A DNA stretch of 64,000 nucleotides from positions 60,001-124,000 of the forward strand of contig JAQGDQ010000154.1 in assembly GCA_030141605.1 (NCBI GenBank), written 5' to 3'. Position numbers and translations under genes: made by a program. The notes below the pieces were generated by a model that was not told the DNA's origin, made no database searches, and was given only the letters and a program-made list of their open reading frames with translations. Source of the DNA: Tubiluchus corallicola (Eukaryota; Priapulida; Priapulimorpha; Priapulimorphida; Tubiluchidae). Position 1 is the stretch's first letter; each line of letters starts with the position of its first letter. Below are positions 1-26,146 of the stretch, piece after piece.

Positions 1-1149
1 ACCCAAGGCGAGTATCGAACCCGGTAAACACTCACCTGTCCTTGTCAATCATCACTTACCATACAATGCTGATGCCAAGAAAGTAATAAACATGACTGCA
101 CTTGCTTTGCAGTGATCCATGATGGTTGACGTTGTTAAACGCGTAGATCAACAGAGCATGTACAAAAAATTGTACATGTAGTTGAATGTTTGCAGGCCTT
201 GCGTAGGCCTAGAGCCCGCAGTTCTATGTATGAAGGCCTAGTATAGGTAGTCTAAGCCTTTGCGAATGTTAATGAAGGAAAACTTTAAAGAAACACAGAG
301 CGTACTTTGCAGTCATTAAGCACGGCTTGATCAGTAGCAGGTGTAGCAGAGACAATTCAATTTTTCCAGCAATAATAACGTTATATTAAAGTTAAGTTTA
401 AATTGAACCGTTTTGTTGGCTAGCTTTCATCAAGAAAGGTACGTTTCACTTGCAGCGCACACAGTCTTCGAGGACGTCTTTTACAAGAAGGTTGACATAA
501 TTTTTCCTTCATTGGGGAAATTTCCCACTAGTTTGTAAATACACGACGCGTAATTTAACCATTAAACATTAAGCGCGATAAGTAGACTATTAATTTTAAA
601 CTAAGATTACAGTAGTTTTGTATTGAATTTTTAGTCACAGTAAGCCTGTCAGTGTAAGCAGTTAATATGCATGCCGTTTCTTCCTGGCGTCCACTGAACC
701 TTGTGACAAATTGAGCCGTGGGGTACGAATACGATAAGAAAACGATAAAGTCACAGCAAGTTCAAAAGTGTTACAACCAGATCAGTGCTCCCATACTATT
801 CGCTTTGTATGTAGTCGACATTTCTACAAATTTACCTCAAGAAAAACAGAAGTTCAACTAAACAAAGTCAGCAGACGATGATACCCTCCACTTCGCGTCA
901 AAAAATGTAGTCTCTTAATTGCCATCAGCTTACCTAGCAGACTCCACACACGGTGGAAAATGTGGAGACTAAAGACGAACACCCAACTTGATAAAAGTGA
1001 AGCCATTCTGTCAAGAGTGACGCCGCAACTCAACCCACCAATGAGTTGTTAGACAAAACATTGAATAAAAATGTCATTGTAAGTAGGCGAAGGCGTATTT
1101 ATTGCTATATGAAACTTGTAAATTTAAACTCCCAGTAAAATTACTTCGT
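1..1149. other. Intergenic, no gene seen
   Basis: AT-rich sequence with stops in every frame. I see no conserved protein, RNA gene or clear repeat boundary here. Confidence 0.5.
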
Positions 1150-1443
1150 TGTATTGGTTGTGTATAGCTGATTATTGGTGTTTTAGGGATGGCAAAACTA
1201 TGAAGAGTCTGATTATAAAACTACACGTTTATTAAACATCAAACACAATAAATATAACAGATAGTAGTGCCAGGCCCCCTGATCTAGCTTGCTCTGCTCC
1301 GGCTCCCAGGCTCAATCCAATTCCCTGAGCTGGGCGCATCACAAGGCTTATATATCGTGCACGGAGCTTCGACACCTCGATTTTGAATCGCTTACTCACG
1401 TGACAACACTCCTTAACTGGCTTCATGCCAGCATTCATCAACA
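1150..1443 (-). mobile_element. Candidate solo LTR
   Basis: Read on the minus strand, this locally GC-richer block begins TGTTGATG and ends near ACCAATACA. It has a TATATA box at 1,349-1,354, and an AATAAA signal at 1,228-1,233 about 120 bases further on. TG...CA ends, a TATA box and then a polyadenylation signal are the layout of a retroviral-type LTR. No target-site duplication, primer-binding site or internal coding region was found, so it would be a solo LTR with uncertain ends. A 70-codon open frame on the same strand shows no recognisable domain. Confidence 0.35.
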
Positions 1444-2400
1444 TAATTATCTATCATAATCTATTGCTTTTAACATAGGTTAACAGGTCCTCTTTACTCT
1501 CCCTCTATGACCGTTAGGTGCATGCATAAGCCGTTAGAAACAAGTTTAGATAACATTGCATAAAGTTTGAAAAGATAATCAAAGTATTCGTAGCAGGCTG
1601 TTCGCTAACTAATCAAAGTAATAATAAATAACTTTGTATTGTCAGTGAGATCAGTAATGTGTTTTAGGTGAATCAGTGGTGCACACTGGGATAGCGATGC
1701 AGTGACGTTTTATCAGATGGCGCGAATATTTTAAAGCACAAGACAAGTGGTACCAGAAGTAAGTTTCAGAAAAATCTCCCTAAAAATTATATTACTTCAC
1801 AGCTCATTTATGCATATATCATATTCGCGTTAAAAGGAATTTTAGTTCGTTTTCATTTTAAATCTCTCGCGAAACTGTTTCGAGGTCGTCATTACATGAC
1901 GTCACCTACACAAACGTAAATCACGGGAAAAAAAGGAAATGTTAACCTATGTCCCAAAAACCTTTCTGTGGAAAGCTATATTACTTCGCTTATAGTACTT
2001 ATATTAGTTTCAAATGACTTTTCGTCATAATGAATGCACCTAACAGTCACCGCGGGCTTTTAAATTTACAAGTTTTATACGGCATTACTGCCGATGCAAG
2101 CCCTGCATGCAAAAAGACAGTACGCAAGTGGTATAAAATTTGAAGACGAAATTTTTAAGCTCATGTAAGTGGAGGGCTTTTGTGCTTTACATTATTAAGA
2201 TTTTTTTCAAATTACATAAACAGGTAAGTGTAATGATAGGTAATAATATATAACTTTATATGGAGAGTTATGGTGAATTTTTTGGGATATACTTTTTACA
2301 TGTGAAAGCAAAGATATACAAATGTTTCGGGTTATGTGACATGCCAGATTTTTAATCATATTTTTCGTTTCTACTTCTCGTTACTTAAAATGAAAACTTC
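1444..2400. repeat. Intergenic, contains repeat shared with a presenilin intron
   Basis: About 1,825-1,910 resembles 15,128-15,205: both contain a TTAAAAG run followed by TGTTTTCATTTTAA-like sequence and an 'attacatg' block. This suggests an interspersed repeat with unknown ends. An inverted pair (AGTTTTATAC near 2,070 and GTATAAAATT near 2,132) could form a stem. No gene was seen. Confidence 0.35.
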
Positions 2401-2424
2401 AGTCTTCATGAGGATTGACAGGAG

Positions 2425-2710
2425 TCAGTATTTTTCCTAGAAAAGTCGTTTCACAGAAAAAAATGTTGACAGAAAAATCACGGTTACTTTTTTAATTGTT
2501 AAATCTACTATTTTAGTAGGATAATTAGCCTTCTCTTTCTCCGTTTGCTTCTCCCTCTAGCTTCTTATACGCCTCTCATCTCCTCCTTCGCTCTCTTTCT
2601 CTGCCTTTCTATTCCTCTTTTTTCCATTGTCTCTTCTCCTTTCTCTCTAATACTCTTCCTCTCCTATTCTCTTTCTCTCCCTCATTTTAGTTGAGCTCCG
2701 CCCTTTTGAA
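2425..2710 (-). repeat. Purine-rich interspersed repeat, inverted copy
   Basis: A pyrimidine-rich strand (TCTC/CTTT runs, 2,520-2,700) preceded by CACAGAAAA-type motifs. Its reverse complement matches the GA-rich blocks at 41,490-41,760 and 50,150-50,390, including the flanking 'cctagtaaaatag...ttaacgatt' sequence. It is a third, unlinked copy of that repeat. Confidence 0.55.
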
Positions 2711-2939
2711 AGTCTGTGCACGTCAATTGTGATATTTGCCTCCCCCCTGAATCTCATGTATAAGGTACAATTTTTTACATTTTCTTTATGAACCTCTTTC
2801 TAGCTATTTCCACTTGAATTTTGACAATTTAAATTTCACTCTTGATTTTGTAACTATATTTTGTTAATAAATGTGTTAGTTATTTGTGTTGGCTCGATTT
2901 CTAGCACTGATAATAAAGTTGCTGTCGAAACGATCGTCT

Positions 2940-3035
2940 GTGCTTAATAAACGCCATGAATCGAACTAAAAAAACTCGTTTAAATTCGATTCGAACTGTA
3001 TTCGATTCAAATGTTCGATGCTCACCCCTAACCGT
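2940..3035. mobile_element. hAT-like terminal repeat fragment
   Basis: Repeated ATTCGATTCGAAC-type motifs end in CACCCCTA at about 3,030. TAGGGGTG-type termini are common in hAT elements. Only one end was seen, so it is probably a truncated copy. Confidence 0.3.
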
Positions 3036-3188
3036 TTCGACTACCTCAAAACCAAACCGTCAGGGTCGGCAACACTGACGTTAAATTTTTATAAACTAAA
3101 CTGTTTCTTATCAATAAAATACACGATAATACAGAAAATGCAGATATTATTGTTTAATGCAAGTCAATAACAAAGATGTTTTCAAAGT

Positions 3189-3194
3189 TTTATT
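3189..3194 (-). terminator. Candidate polyadenylation signal
   Basis: AATAAA on the minus strand, about 530 bases after the stop codon of the open frame at 3,727-4,038. The intervening sequence is A/T-rich like a 3' UTR. Its role depends on whether that frame is a real terminal exon. Confidence 0.25.
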
Positions 3195-3726
3195 CAAAAC
3201 ATTCCATTTACAAAATTATTTAAATATTTACAATATTTTACATGTAATAGACACGTCAGTATTTATGACAGCATCAGCAAACTGTTAGTATAGCAGTACA
3301 GAAGCAGCAGCAGCAATTTCAACACACATGAACAATATAACGTGTTTGCACTAAATATCGGTTTAATTAGCCTAATTTAGTTTTAGTCTATTAACGGCCT
3401 TTCAGTAATCGCTTTTTTTAAAGTACAGTTTTATTATAGCAAAAAATTCGCAAGTTTATTATAACATATTTACCAGTGTCACAGATAATCAGGCTTTAAA
3501 TGTAGTTGCACATCTAAATTACACGTACATCTAAATTGTTTGTACGTCTATATTAGATGTATTATAATAAAAAAAATTAAGAAATCTATCAAAATTGATA
3601 CGCGGAAATTCTTTATAACATCCTATTGCTAACATGATCAGGTGATGCTAAAATAAATTTGAGAAACTTGCCAATTATTTCCAATGTACAAAATCTACAA
3701 AAATTTCATGCATAATGATACTGTAA

Positions 3727-4038
3727 TTAGCAATTCAGACTATTATATATGTAACAATGGCACACAATGTTTCGTACGATTACCAATAAGCAAGAAATAT
3801 ACCAATCTACATATATACTTTGGTCACTGATCTTTTTTCTCACTATTAAGATTTTGTAAACTCTAGCAGACACTCTGACTAAAGAAACAGATTTACTGTT
3901 GTCATCTCCAGCGCCAGTTCTAGGTAGTTTTACTCCCAAGGAAAAAGTATTTTTAGCAACCATTCCAAACTGCCAAGCCCTTCTCCTTGAATTTTTGTTG
4001 TATGTAACAAAAGGTACCCGCGTATTAGGCTTATACAT
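3727..4038 (-). CDS. Possible terminal exon of an unrecognised gene
   Basis: A 103-codon open frame. The first 70 or so residues are rich in K, R, S and V and look more protein-like than most frames here (SRRRAWQFGMVAKN, then KSVSLVRVSARVYK). The C-terminal third is hydrophobic and low quality. There is no family match and no convincing splice acceptor upstream. The only support is residue composition and the downstream AATAAA, so chance is a real alternative. Confidence 0.2.
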   Translation of the reverse strand: MYKPNTRVPFVTYNKNSRRRAWQFGMVAKNTFSLGVKLPRTGAGDDNSKSVSLVRVSARVYKILIVRKKISDQSIYVDWYISCLLVIVRNIVCHCYIYNSLNC

Positions 4039-4164
4039 GTATTATAGTGTACAAATTAACTGTAGTTAATTACCCATCTACAGTTTGTGTTAATTAAAGT
4101 TGAAGTTAAGTTTGTGAGCCACTTGTCTTCAGAAACAATTAAAATGTCTGCAATTTCTACCGCA

Positions 4165-4715
4165 CACTATTCATGTATGTACTCTTGTATGTATGTTCAT
4201 GTATGTACTCTTGTATGTATGTTCATGTATGCACTCTTGTATGTATGTTCATGTATGCACTCTTGTATGTATGTTCATGTATGTACTCTTGTATGTATGT
4301 TCATGTATGTACTCTTGCATGTATGTTCATGTATGTACTCTTGTATGTATGTTCACGTATGTACTCTTGTATGTATGTTCATGTATGTACGATCATGTAT
4401 GTACTCTCGTATGTATGATCATGTATGTACTCTTGTATGTATGATCATGTATGTACTCTTGTATGTATGTTCATGTATGTTCTCTTGTATGTATGTTCAT
4501 GTATGTACTCTTGTATGTATGTTCATGTATGTACTCTTGCATGTACGTTCATGTATGTACTCTTGTATGTATGTTCACGTATGTACTCTTGTATGTATGT
4601 TCATGTATGTATGATCATGCATGTACTCTCGTGTGTAAGTTCATGTATGTATTCTTGCATGTGTGTACTCTTGCATGTGGGTACTCTTGTATGTATGTTT
4701 ATGTATGTTCTCTCA
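4165..4715 (+). repeat. 26-bp tandem repeat, about 20 copies
   Basis: Minisatellite of a 26-base unit built from ATGTATGT and ACTCTTGTATG blocks, with point variants (cacgtatg, gatcatg, ttgcatg). The unit lacks stop codons in all three forward frames and 26 is not a multiple of three. This produces long overlapping open frames of Met-Tyr-Val-Cys repeats that are artefacts. Confidence 0.9.
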
Positions 4716-4739
4716 GTCTTTTCATCCGAATTTTTTTGA

Positions 4740-6478
4740 AACACTAACTCCTCTTTTTCATATGCACAATTTCCTAGTTAAATCATTTTCACAGCCATAA
4801 CTCTGGCCTGGTTGCAAGTAATTCATTAGTGAATCTTTTTGCTGGTCGGTGTCCGCCGGCTTTTTTACCTTCCCTTTCCAAGATTATCCTTCGATTCTTA
4901 TGGATTTATTTATCTACCATAATTAGGTATGCGCTATTGCAAGAAACTTTTTTATCAAATCAAGGAGTGGTTACTTTCTCTCCTACTCTACTCATACAAC
5001 TGTGGTCAAAAGCAGAGTAACACATGAGCAATATCTGTATCAATGACATAATCTTAGGAAGCCATTTAAAGTAAAAACAGAAAGTGTTTTGCTGAGGGAA
5101 CAGAGGTCCGCTTTAGTGTGGATGGAGCATATATTTGGACAGCAAAATAACGCAAGAGTTTCATTAAATTATGCATTTTGGCAACTAGATATACCCTATG
5201 TTAAACATACGCTAAACTTAAAAATTAAAGAATTATTTCGAGAATTTGGTACCCCAAAATTTTGGCACCTTAGTTTGCCTAGTGGTAGAGCCCAGGTTAT
5301 TTCTACATTCAGGCTGCGAAACAGTTGTGCTTAGTTGACATAAGATAATGCTCAAACCTAACATATTTTACATTTGCATGCTAAAAACAAGGTGTCAATG
5401 TCAAGCACGTCTTCTCATTTCAATACCGGGCATTTTTTATTAATCACAGTTTTGTTTCTAAGCAGGAATGTTTATCTGTTTTGCCCTGAATCCGTCGCTC
5501 GCTTACCTGGTGCAATTAAACTCGTTGCCTAAGAATTTGCAACTTTACAAACGTAAATGTCACAGAGCAACTAAGAGCATAAGAGTTGACAATGACAAAT
5601 AGAACACAAGTGTGAAAACCTAACAGTTAAAACTCTTGCAGACTTAGCTGAAGAGTGATTATTTGTACTTCTTAGAGAAAAGTACTAGTAGCAATACAGC
5701 AAGCGTCAGCTAATAGATTCAGTCTGTTAATTGGGTCAGAACACTTTCATCCCAAAGTGAGTCTGTTAAGCGCCATCTAAGTCAGCACGGTTAAAACTAC
5801 GCTATGATGCTTCAAAGTCAAATGCATCAAAATTTTCGTCTAATGTTACTTTTTCGTTTTTTATAAAAACAAATGCTAAATATATTGGACTTTTATATTC
5901 TAGCATCAAATTATCAACAGAATGTCCAAAAAATACTAAAAATGTAACCCCATGCTAATTTCTATTTTATAACCCCATGCCCATTTCTCTGCCTAGAAAC
6001 TAGTATTGCAATTGCAAAAAAACTTGCATTTTCAAACTACGATAGTAGCTCGTGGAAGCAGTCATTTTGCTTCGGGTTTTATCTGTTGTCAAGCCTAAAT
6101 TTTCGTCATCTACTAAATTTAAACATAACTTCAATGTGCTCTTACAAAGTCCACAGCAAACATATTTTCGTACAGTTGTTGCTAAGTGCTTTATAGAAAC
6201 GCAACAAAAAACAATGGCTAACTTTAACAGTGATTTTCTCAAGTCTATGTTTTTTAGTGCATAGCTTTTACCTCAACTTCAACCTGGATTATCTCAGCTT
6301 AGAAATAACATAGAGCAATGAGCTTGGTATCAAAATGATCTTCATGAAATGGAGATTCAGGATATGTGGATAACTAGAAAATTTTAATTGCCGACTTATG
6401 GACGATTTTGCTACGCAGGCACACATATTACAGGATTATGACATAAAGCAGCAAATTTGCAAACTGACTTGATTTAAT
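4740..6478. other. Gene-poor spacer
   Basis: Several short open frames on both strands (for example 4,829-5,020, 5,089-5,334 and 6,052-6,264) have no recognisable domain or consistent splice signals. They may be degenerate transposon remains. Nothing further can be supported. Confidence 0.4.
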
Positions 6479-6484
6479 TTTATT
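6479..6484 (-). terminator. Candidate presenilin polyadenylation signal
   Basis: AATAAA on the minus strand about 150 bases downstream of the presenilin stop codon at 6,631. It is the nearest canonical signal and is suitably placed. Confidence 0.5.
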
Positions 6485-6630
6485 TGTCTCCATGTTTGTG
6501 TTATCACACAATCATTGCATAATACATAATGTAGATCTATATCTATATATATGACTCTGTGCATTAACTGTGAATAATTTAAATTTCATCAAATGATGCT
6601 TCTTTACAGAAAACTAGACAACATTGCCCG

Positions 6631-20952
<14,322 letters not shown>

Positions 20953-21262
20953 GCTTTCTCCCGCGCACACACTGAACCACAGATCACAGATCAATACCGT
21001 GCAATGAGCGGGACAGATGGGATTCCGTCATCAGCTCAATACTACACTATTTGCTAAGCGGCTCTCTAGGGGATCATCAGGCTCTTATGGTGAAGCCATT
21101 TAATGAATGTCCCCATTAAATCTTCTCCAGATAATTATAGAAGATTGGTAGAACGTATTTCAGATGGCATAATTTTATTATAACACAGAAATTGATGTCA
21201 CATCATGTTAAATGTGTTCACATCACATTGGCCATTACAGAAGTGCACAATGCAATTAGAGC

Positions 21263-21670
21263 GGGTGTTTCAAAAGTCTCTCACCAAATTCGTTTTCAAT
21301 TTGCAAAACAGCTAATCAACCAATGATGCCCAATTTGTGGCAAACATGTACTCAACAGTAAAAAACTTTTAAAGCTTAGATACATGTATTGTTTTCTTCT
21401 GATACTATACTGACTCTAAAGTATATGTGTAAAACTGCTGCACAGTTATATGGAAAAGAGTGAGTATATAGGTATAAAATTGCTGCAGTAGATTTAAATA
21501 AAGTCTAGCTTAATGGCATAACAATTTTTTTGAATCATAGGTTCAGCAACCAAATTATCTTTTAGTTCCTCTTGTAATTTTTTTATGTTAATCACTTTTC
21601 TAAAAATATCCTGTAATTTTTTTTGTTTTAACAATTTTTTTAAAAACAATGAGGAACTGTTGAAACACCC
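21263..21670. mobile_element. mariner-like MITE
   Basis: Left end GGGTGTTTCAAAAGT, right end (reverse complement) GGGTGTTTCAACAGT, flanked on the right by TATA. GGGTGT-type termini with TA targets are common in mariner derivatives. About 0.41 kb, no coding sequence. Confidence 0.6.
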
Positions 21671-21681
21671 TATATTATTGC

Positions 21682-22280
21682 TTAAAGGAAAACGGGATCC
21701 AATCTTAAACTGCAGGTCAAAACAACCTACTCTTTAAAATATTGAAAGGAAACATACTGTTTTTTTTAAAAATGACTTACGTGAAAGAATTATTACCACA
21801 CAAACACATTCTTCACTGTTACATACATTTCGCCATTCGCTAGTTAGATGGGCATTGGCACCTGCATTTCTAAAATGTGTTGCACAAAAAACAGGTGCTG
21901 TACCTCTTAGTTCAGAGGTGTTCATTTGTGACATACTGCACACAGTCGATAACTCATACATGTACACAATGATAAATTTGCAATTTGAATTTATATCTTT
22001 GAATTTGAATACAACACACTGAATCTCATAAGTAGTACTTAAATTTTCACATTTTCAAACATGTGCAACACGTTTATAGAATGTTTTTGCTTTTGAAAAT
22101 TATGTTCGTTTGTGATGTCATCAATAGTTGAGCTCAATCGCTTAATCTCAATTAAAATTTTAATCCATTATTTGATTATCAGAAACACTTTTGCAGTATT
22201 ATTGGTGTTAAAATGTATACTTTTTAACCATACTTGAAAACGAGGCAGCATATGAAAAATCACCCTGTCTGCCTTTATAA
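21682..22280. mobile_element. MITE with TTAA ends (copy b)
   Basis: Left end TTAAAGGAAAACGGGATCC; right end CACCCTGTCTGCCTTTATAA is degenerate. It is clearly homologous to 6,807-7,427 (shared 'gccattcgctagttagatgg' and 'gttcgtttgtgatgtcatca'). It abuts the mariner-like MITE upstream. Confidence 0.6.
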
Positions 22281-22640
22281 CTAGCTGCTTCCAGTTTAAA
22301 AAGTTTAAACATGAAAAACAAGTTTTAATATGCATCACATTAACTCTGTTTACCTCGTCTTACAATAGTAACACAAAACAAAGCACAGGAGTGTATAATT
22401 TACAGTTAAATACTTTGTTAAAATGTTTTGAATTTTTTAATGAAGGTTCAAACGAATTTAAAATGAAAATTTCAATAAAATTAAAAATTAATAACTAATT
22501 GGATTAATTTTGCTATTAATTTGGAGCGTATATTAATTAGAGAGTAACTCATGTTATTTGTAATCTTAATTTCCAGATGGCATGGTAAAAAATTATAAGG
22601 AACACAAATTTTGAAACCTTCCTCAAATTACTCTCACTTA

Positions 22641-22735
22641 AAAGGGGCTGGGTGGTTTAACGGACAAAATGCTAAAGCAGAAATCAAAAGGTTTAGTGCT
22701 GGTTGAAACTACAATTCAGTCCCTTTTGCATTACT
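22641..22735 (+). repeat. tRNA-derived SINE head
   Basis: GGGGCTGGGTGGTTTAACGG resembles a tRNA 5' end with an A box, and GGTTTAGTGCTGGTTGAAAC lies about 50 bases on, as a degenerate B box. It does not fold as an intact tRNA, so it is best read as a tRNA-derived SINE or a decayed tRNA. Confidence 0.5.
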
Positions 22736-22978
22736 CTATTTTACTCAAGTTTTGTTTCAAAACCAAAATTAATAAGGGTTTTAATGATTGCAAAACTTCA
22801 TCATTTATTTTAACGTAAATTTATTTTTTTTACTCTGTTATGCAAACATCATTGGGATGTAAATTGTAAAATCAGCAATTATAACATAAAAAAGACATAT
22901 AGACGAGCAAAAATAAAGAGAAGAAGGAGAAAAAATAATGAGATATGAAACGAACTTCACACGAAGGGTGCCACATAC

Positions 22979-23167
22979 CTGCATTTCTTGAGCAAGTGGG
23001 CCACCCGTCCATCCAAGCTGATCGGTGGCACCATACTGTGCAGTGTCTCGATACAGACTGGCCGCCATGGAGTCTCCTGGCACGTTTGAAAAATGATATT
23101 CAGTCAGCAGACTTGTTGCCTCAGTCAGTTCTTCCTCCTTGAGTGACGAAGGCTCACTTCCACTCAT
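22979..23167 (-). CDS. Candidate alternative first coding exon of presenilin
   Basis: An open frame from ATG at 23,167 for 63 codons (MSGSEPSSLKEEELTEATSL ... LGWTGGPLAQEMQ) to a strong CAG|GTATGT donor. It ends in phase 0, so joining to the presenilin exon at 19,262 keeps frame and would give a 495-aa product. Joining to the 20.95-kb exon via its possible acceptor would not keep frame. Composition is acidic and soluble, as expected for a presenilin N-terminus, but the sequence is not recognised. It could also begin an unrelated minus-strand gene. Confidence 0.5.
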
Positions 23168-23604
23168 GTGCCAGCAAAGTCTACTTGGTAGTTTTAGACA
23201 CACAGAATCTGATAAGAGCTTTTGCTAGTCAATTCAACCTGCAAAAAAGTGACACCTGACATATAGATGTGCAAACTAGCACAAAACTTAGCACTCAGAA
23301 GCATAAAATATGGCCATTTAGCTGCCGTATCAATAAAAAAAGTAAATTATTTGCCTAAGATGTTAATAAAAATCCTCGGGTGATCATATTTGTGTTATGA
23401 CTGCAAAGTCGAGCATCATTGTCATTAATTTTGCATAAAATAAAACTAAGTTACACCATAAACAATAAATACTGTGTGTTTCTTTGAGGATTGTATATGT
23501 TGATACTAGGATCATAGCCAAATTACTATGGGTCCCGCAACAAAGTGCAGAAAGAATCACAGTTTGTATCAACGTGAGTAAAAAAAAGTACAAAAAGCAA
23601 GAGA

Positions 23605-23745
23605 ACATGGCATCCTAGGGAAGATTCTATCTGTTTAGAACGTTGCATACTAGGAAAATTCTATCCATGTAAGACGTGGCATACTAGAAAATATTCTGTC
23701 TGTGTAGAACGCGGCATCCTAGGGAAAATTCTATCTGTCAAAAGT
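23605..23745 (+). repeat. About 35-bp degenerate tandem repeat, four copies
   Basis: Four units built around GGCATCCTAGGGAAAATTCT and a following ATCTGT, with substitutions between copies. Confidence 0.8.
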
Positions 23746-24419
23746 GCGAGGGGACATGGGAAACCATTCTTACTCCCAGTTTCTTGTATTAGTCTCTTGA
23801 ACACCCATGCTAACCCAATAAAAACTAAACAAACCATCTCTGTTACATAAAATACACGAACGCAATTATAAATAGAAAGAATTATAAAATTTCGTGAGCA
23901 CGCTATCACAATCCAGTCCCTAATATCAATTTTCGCTAAGACGGATTCACAGTCTACAAATTAAGCAAACTACGTGTCTATGTATGCTTCATCTGTGGTC
24001 AATGTCTATAATGTAAATTATTTTGGAATAAGTTAATGTTATATAAATTATTAATCACTGACATACCAGGCAATTATGAAAATACTTTAACCTGAACAAC
24101 AATTAAATTGCTACAAGCTCTTATAGAGTTTTCCTAGAAATGTGTTTATGTGGGTTCATTCAAGTAATTATTCGAAAATACTACTAATATCTTCATCATC
24201 TTAACCATACCGATATCGTCATAATCATAACCATCACATCATCATCTTCACTATCATTAACATTATTATAGATAAATATAAACATGCTTATGTTCATAAT
24301 AAACGATGCAAGTTTGCATAATAATCAAATTTTAATTTACGTAGCCTTTGAATTACTAATGGTCCACTTAATTGTCTTTAGAACTACTTTATTATTTGCA
24401 CTCTTTTCAATTTCATTTC

Positions 24420-24540
24420 TCTTCTCTCTTTCTCTATCTTAACCTATAATCTTTTATATTGTTTTCTAATGAGTTTTCATGGTGGTTTCACAAGGTTTGC
24501 TTCTTGACCACCATGCAGCATATATGTCTGGGTGATAAAC
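24420..24540. repeat. Pyrimidine tract plus 9-bp hairpin
   Basis: A TCTCTTTCTC tract is followed by CATGGTGGT...ACCACCATG (about 24,478-24,514), a perfect 9-bp stem with a roughly 19-base loop. A stem-loop near a 3' end is typical of some LINE and SINE tails, but no element was identified. Confidence 0.35.
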
Positions 24541-24669
24541 TATTATGTAATTTAGTAACTATATTAATATAGTTATTGTACATTATTGTAAATATATTTG
24601 CATTTTTTACCTACCTATATCACATCATAGCAAATATATCAATATAATTTTGTTACAATTATTGTTGTA

Positions 24670-25370
24670 GGGCGCATAGTAATCCACTAGCCGAAGTGGG
24701 ACACTTCCGGTTAAATGCATGTGCTAAATTTGCGGAAAAGCAGTGTCGTACATGGGCAGCCCAAATAGGACACTAGCGATTTCTGTCGAGAATCGAGATT
24801 TATGACATAATAAAACATAAAACTAAATTTGTTTTAGAAAAAAGTAACTTTAAATAACGATAGATAGTTTTTCCCAATTTACAAATGTATTTTTTACAAC
24901 AATATAATCATTATTATTAGCTCCATAAATATCATCATAATATTAAACTAAGTATCTAATTCTTTAAAGAGAGAAACTATGTAGAGCACATAACTCGCTA
25001 ACCCATTTACTTAGTAGCAAGGGAGTGAAAAGGATCACCTGTCTGTAAAGCAAGACAAAATAAAAAATGATATACCTTAAGCTTAAGCAAATGTTGCAAT
25101 CGCCTAAAAAGTGCGCTTATTTTACTTCAAAGAAAACTAATATTGGCAAATATTAATTCTTCTAGCTTAGAATAAAATTCTTTTATTTTATGAGATGTAT
25201 AATAAATTATTCAACGTGTATTGACGTTTTTAATTATTATTACATAAACAAGGACAACAGACGGCGCCAGTACTCTTAGCGACTCAATTCGCGACCTGTC
25301 TCTAATGTCCTACTTGGGCAGCCCATGTACACCAATTGTCCTACTTCGGCTAGTGGGTTACTCGGCGCCC
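24670..25370. mobile_element. MITE 'CCACTAGCC' type between presenilin and ACBD3
   Basis: Left end GGGCGCATAGTAATCCACTA then GCCGAAGT; right end (reverse complement) GGGCGCCGAGTAACCCACTA then GCCGAAGT. It contains the subterminal near-palindrome ACATGGGCAGCCCAAATAGG and its partner at 25,311-25,328. The flanks (CAATTATT left, AATAATTG right) are themselves inverted, so the true ends may lie further out. About 0.7 kb, AT-rich interior, no transposase. Confidence 0.7.
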
Positions 25371-26146
25371 AATAATTGTAATTATGCTGAAGTGGATAAT
25401 TAATTACAAATTACATTCTTTAAATTTTTCACACGTTGTTTTCAATGCTCCCACACGATTTTCTATGAGACTTGCAAATTGTCTGTCAGCAGATTGTTCA
25501 CATAAATTTTTATCAAAGAGTGGGTAGGACGCATGTCAAATGACCATTTAGCAAGTTAACTTCGATTAACGTAGGCAACAGGAAAAATGTGTAAGCTTCT
25601 CCCTGGATGCTACAATATTTTTGTTTCGCTGGTCAGTCTGGTGGTAAAAACATTGAATCCTTTGTTGAAACAAATAGCAGCCCAACTCAGTAGGCAAACC
25701 CGCCCATTGAGCCAATCCACCACAACGAATACTCAATTGATGCGGATTACTATTAATAAAATACTGTTTATATCCTTACACTAAAAAGTCTACAACAATA
25801 AAGTTTCTGGCTGCTAGTTTTAAGTAGTTTACCTAGTTATTATATAGCCACTGCCTTTCCTTGCTGCGATTTTGCTTCCTTTTAGAAAAGTAATGTGGGA
25901 GATCTTTAAAATCATGTTCTTATTTAAATGTCATAAATTCGTAAGCAAGGTAACTTCAGAAAATTTGTTTCTTAAACTGCTTATATCGCAATAAATGCTG
26001 TCACCTAACATGTAAAAAGAGGAACAGTAAGTTTTTTATATGTATCTGAACAATAAGTTTAGCATATTTTACCTTACAAATATTAGTTGTTACAAATTTT
26101 TAATATGGAATTATTTTACGGTAGTACTGGTTAGCTAAGACACCCG

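Noticed and set aside
4087-4747. Five overlapping plus-strand open frames up to 175 codons, Cys/Met/Tyr-rich
   Set aside because: Produced by the stop-free 26-bp tandem repeat; all three frames are open and there is no non-repetitive domain.
22641-22735. Functional tRNA gene
   Set aside because: A-box and B-box-like sequences are present but no cloverleaf can be drawn; better as a SINE head.
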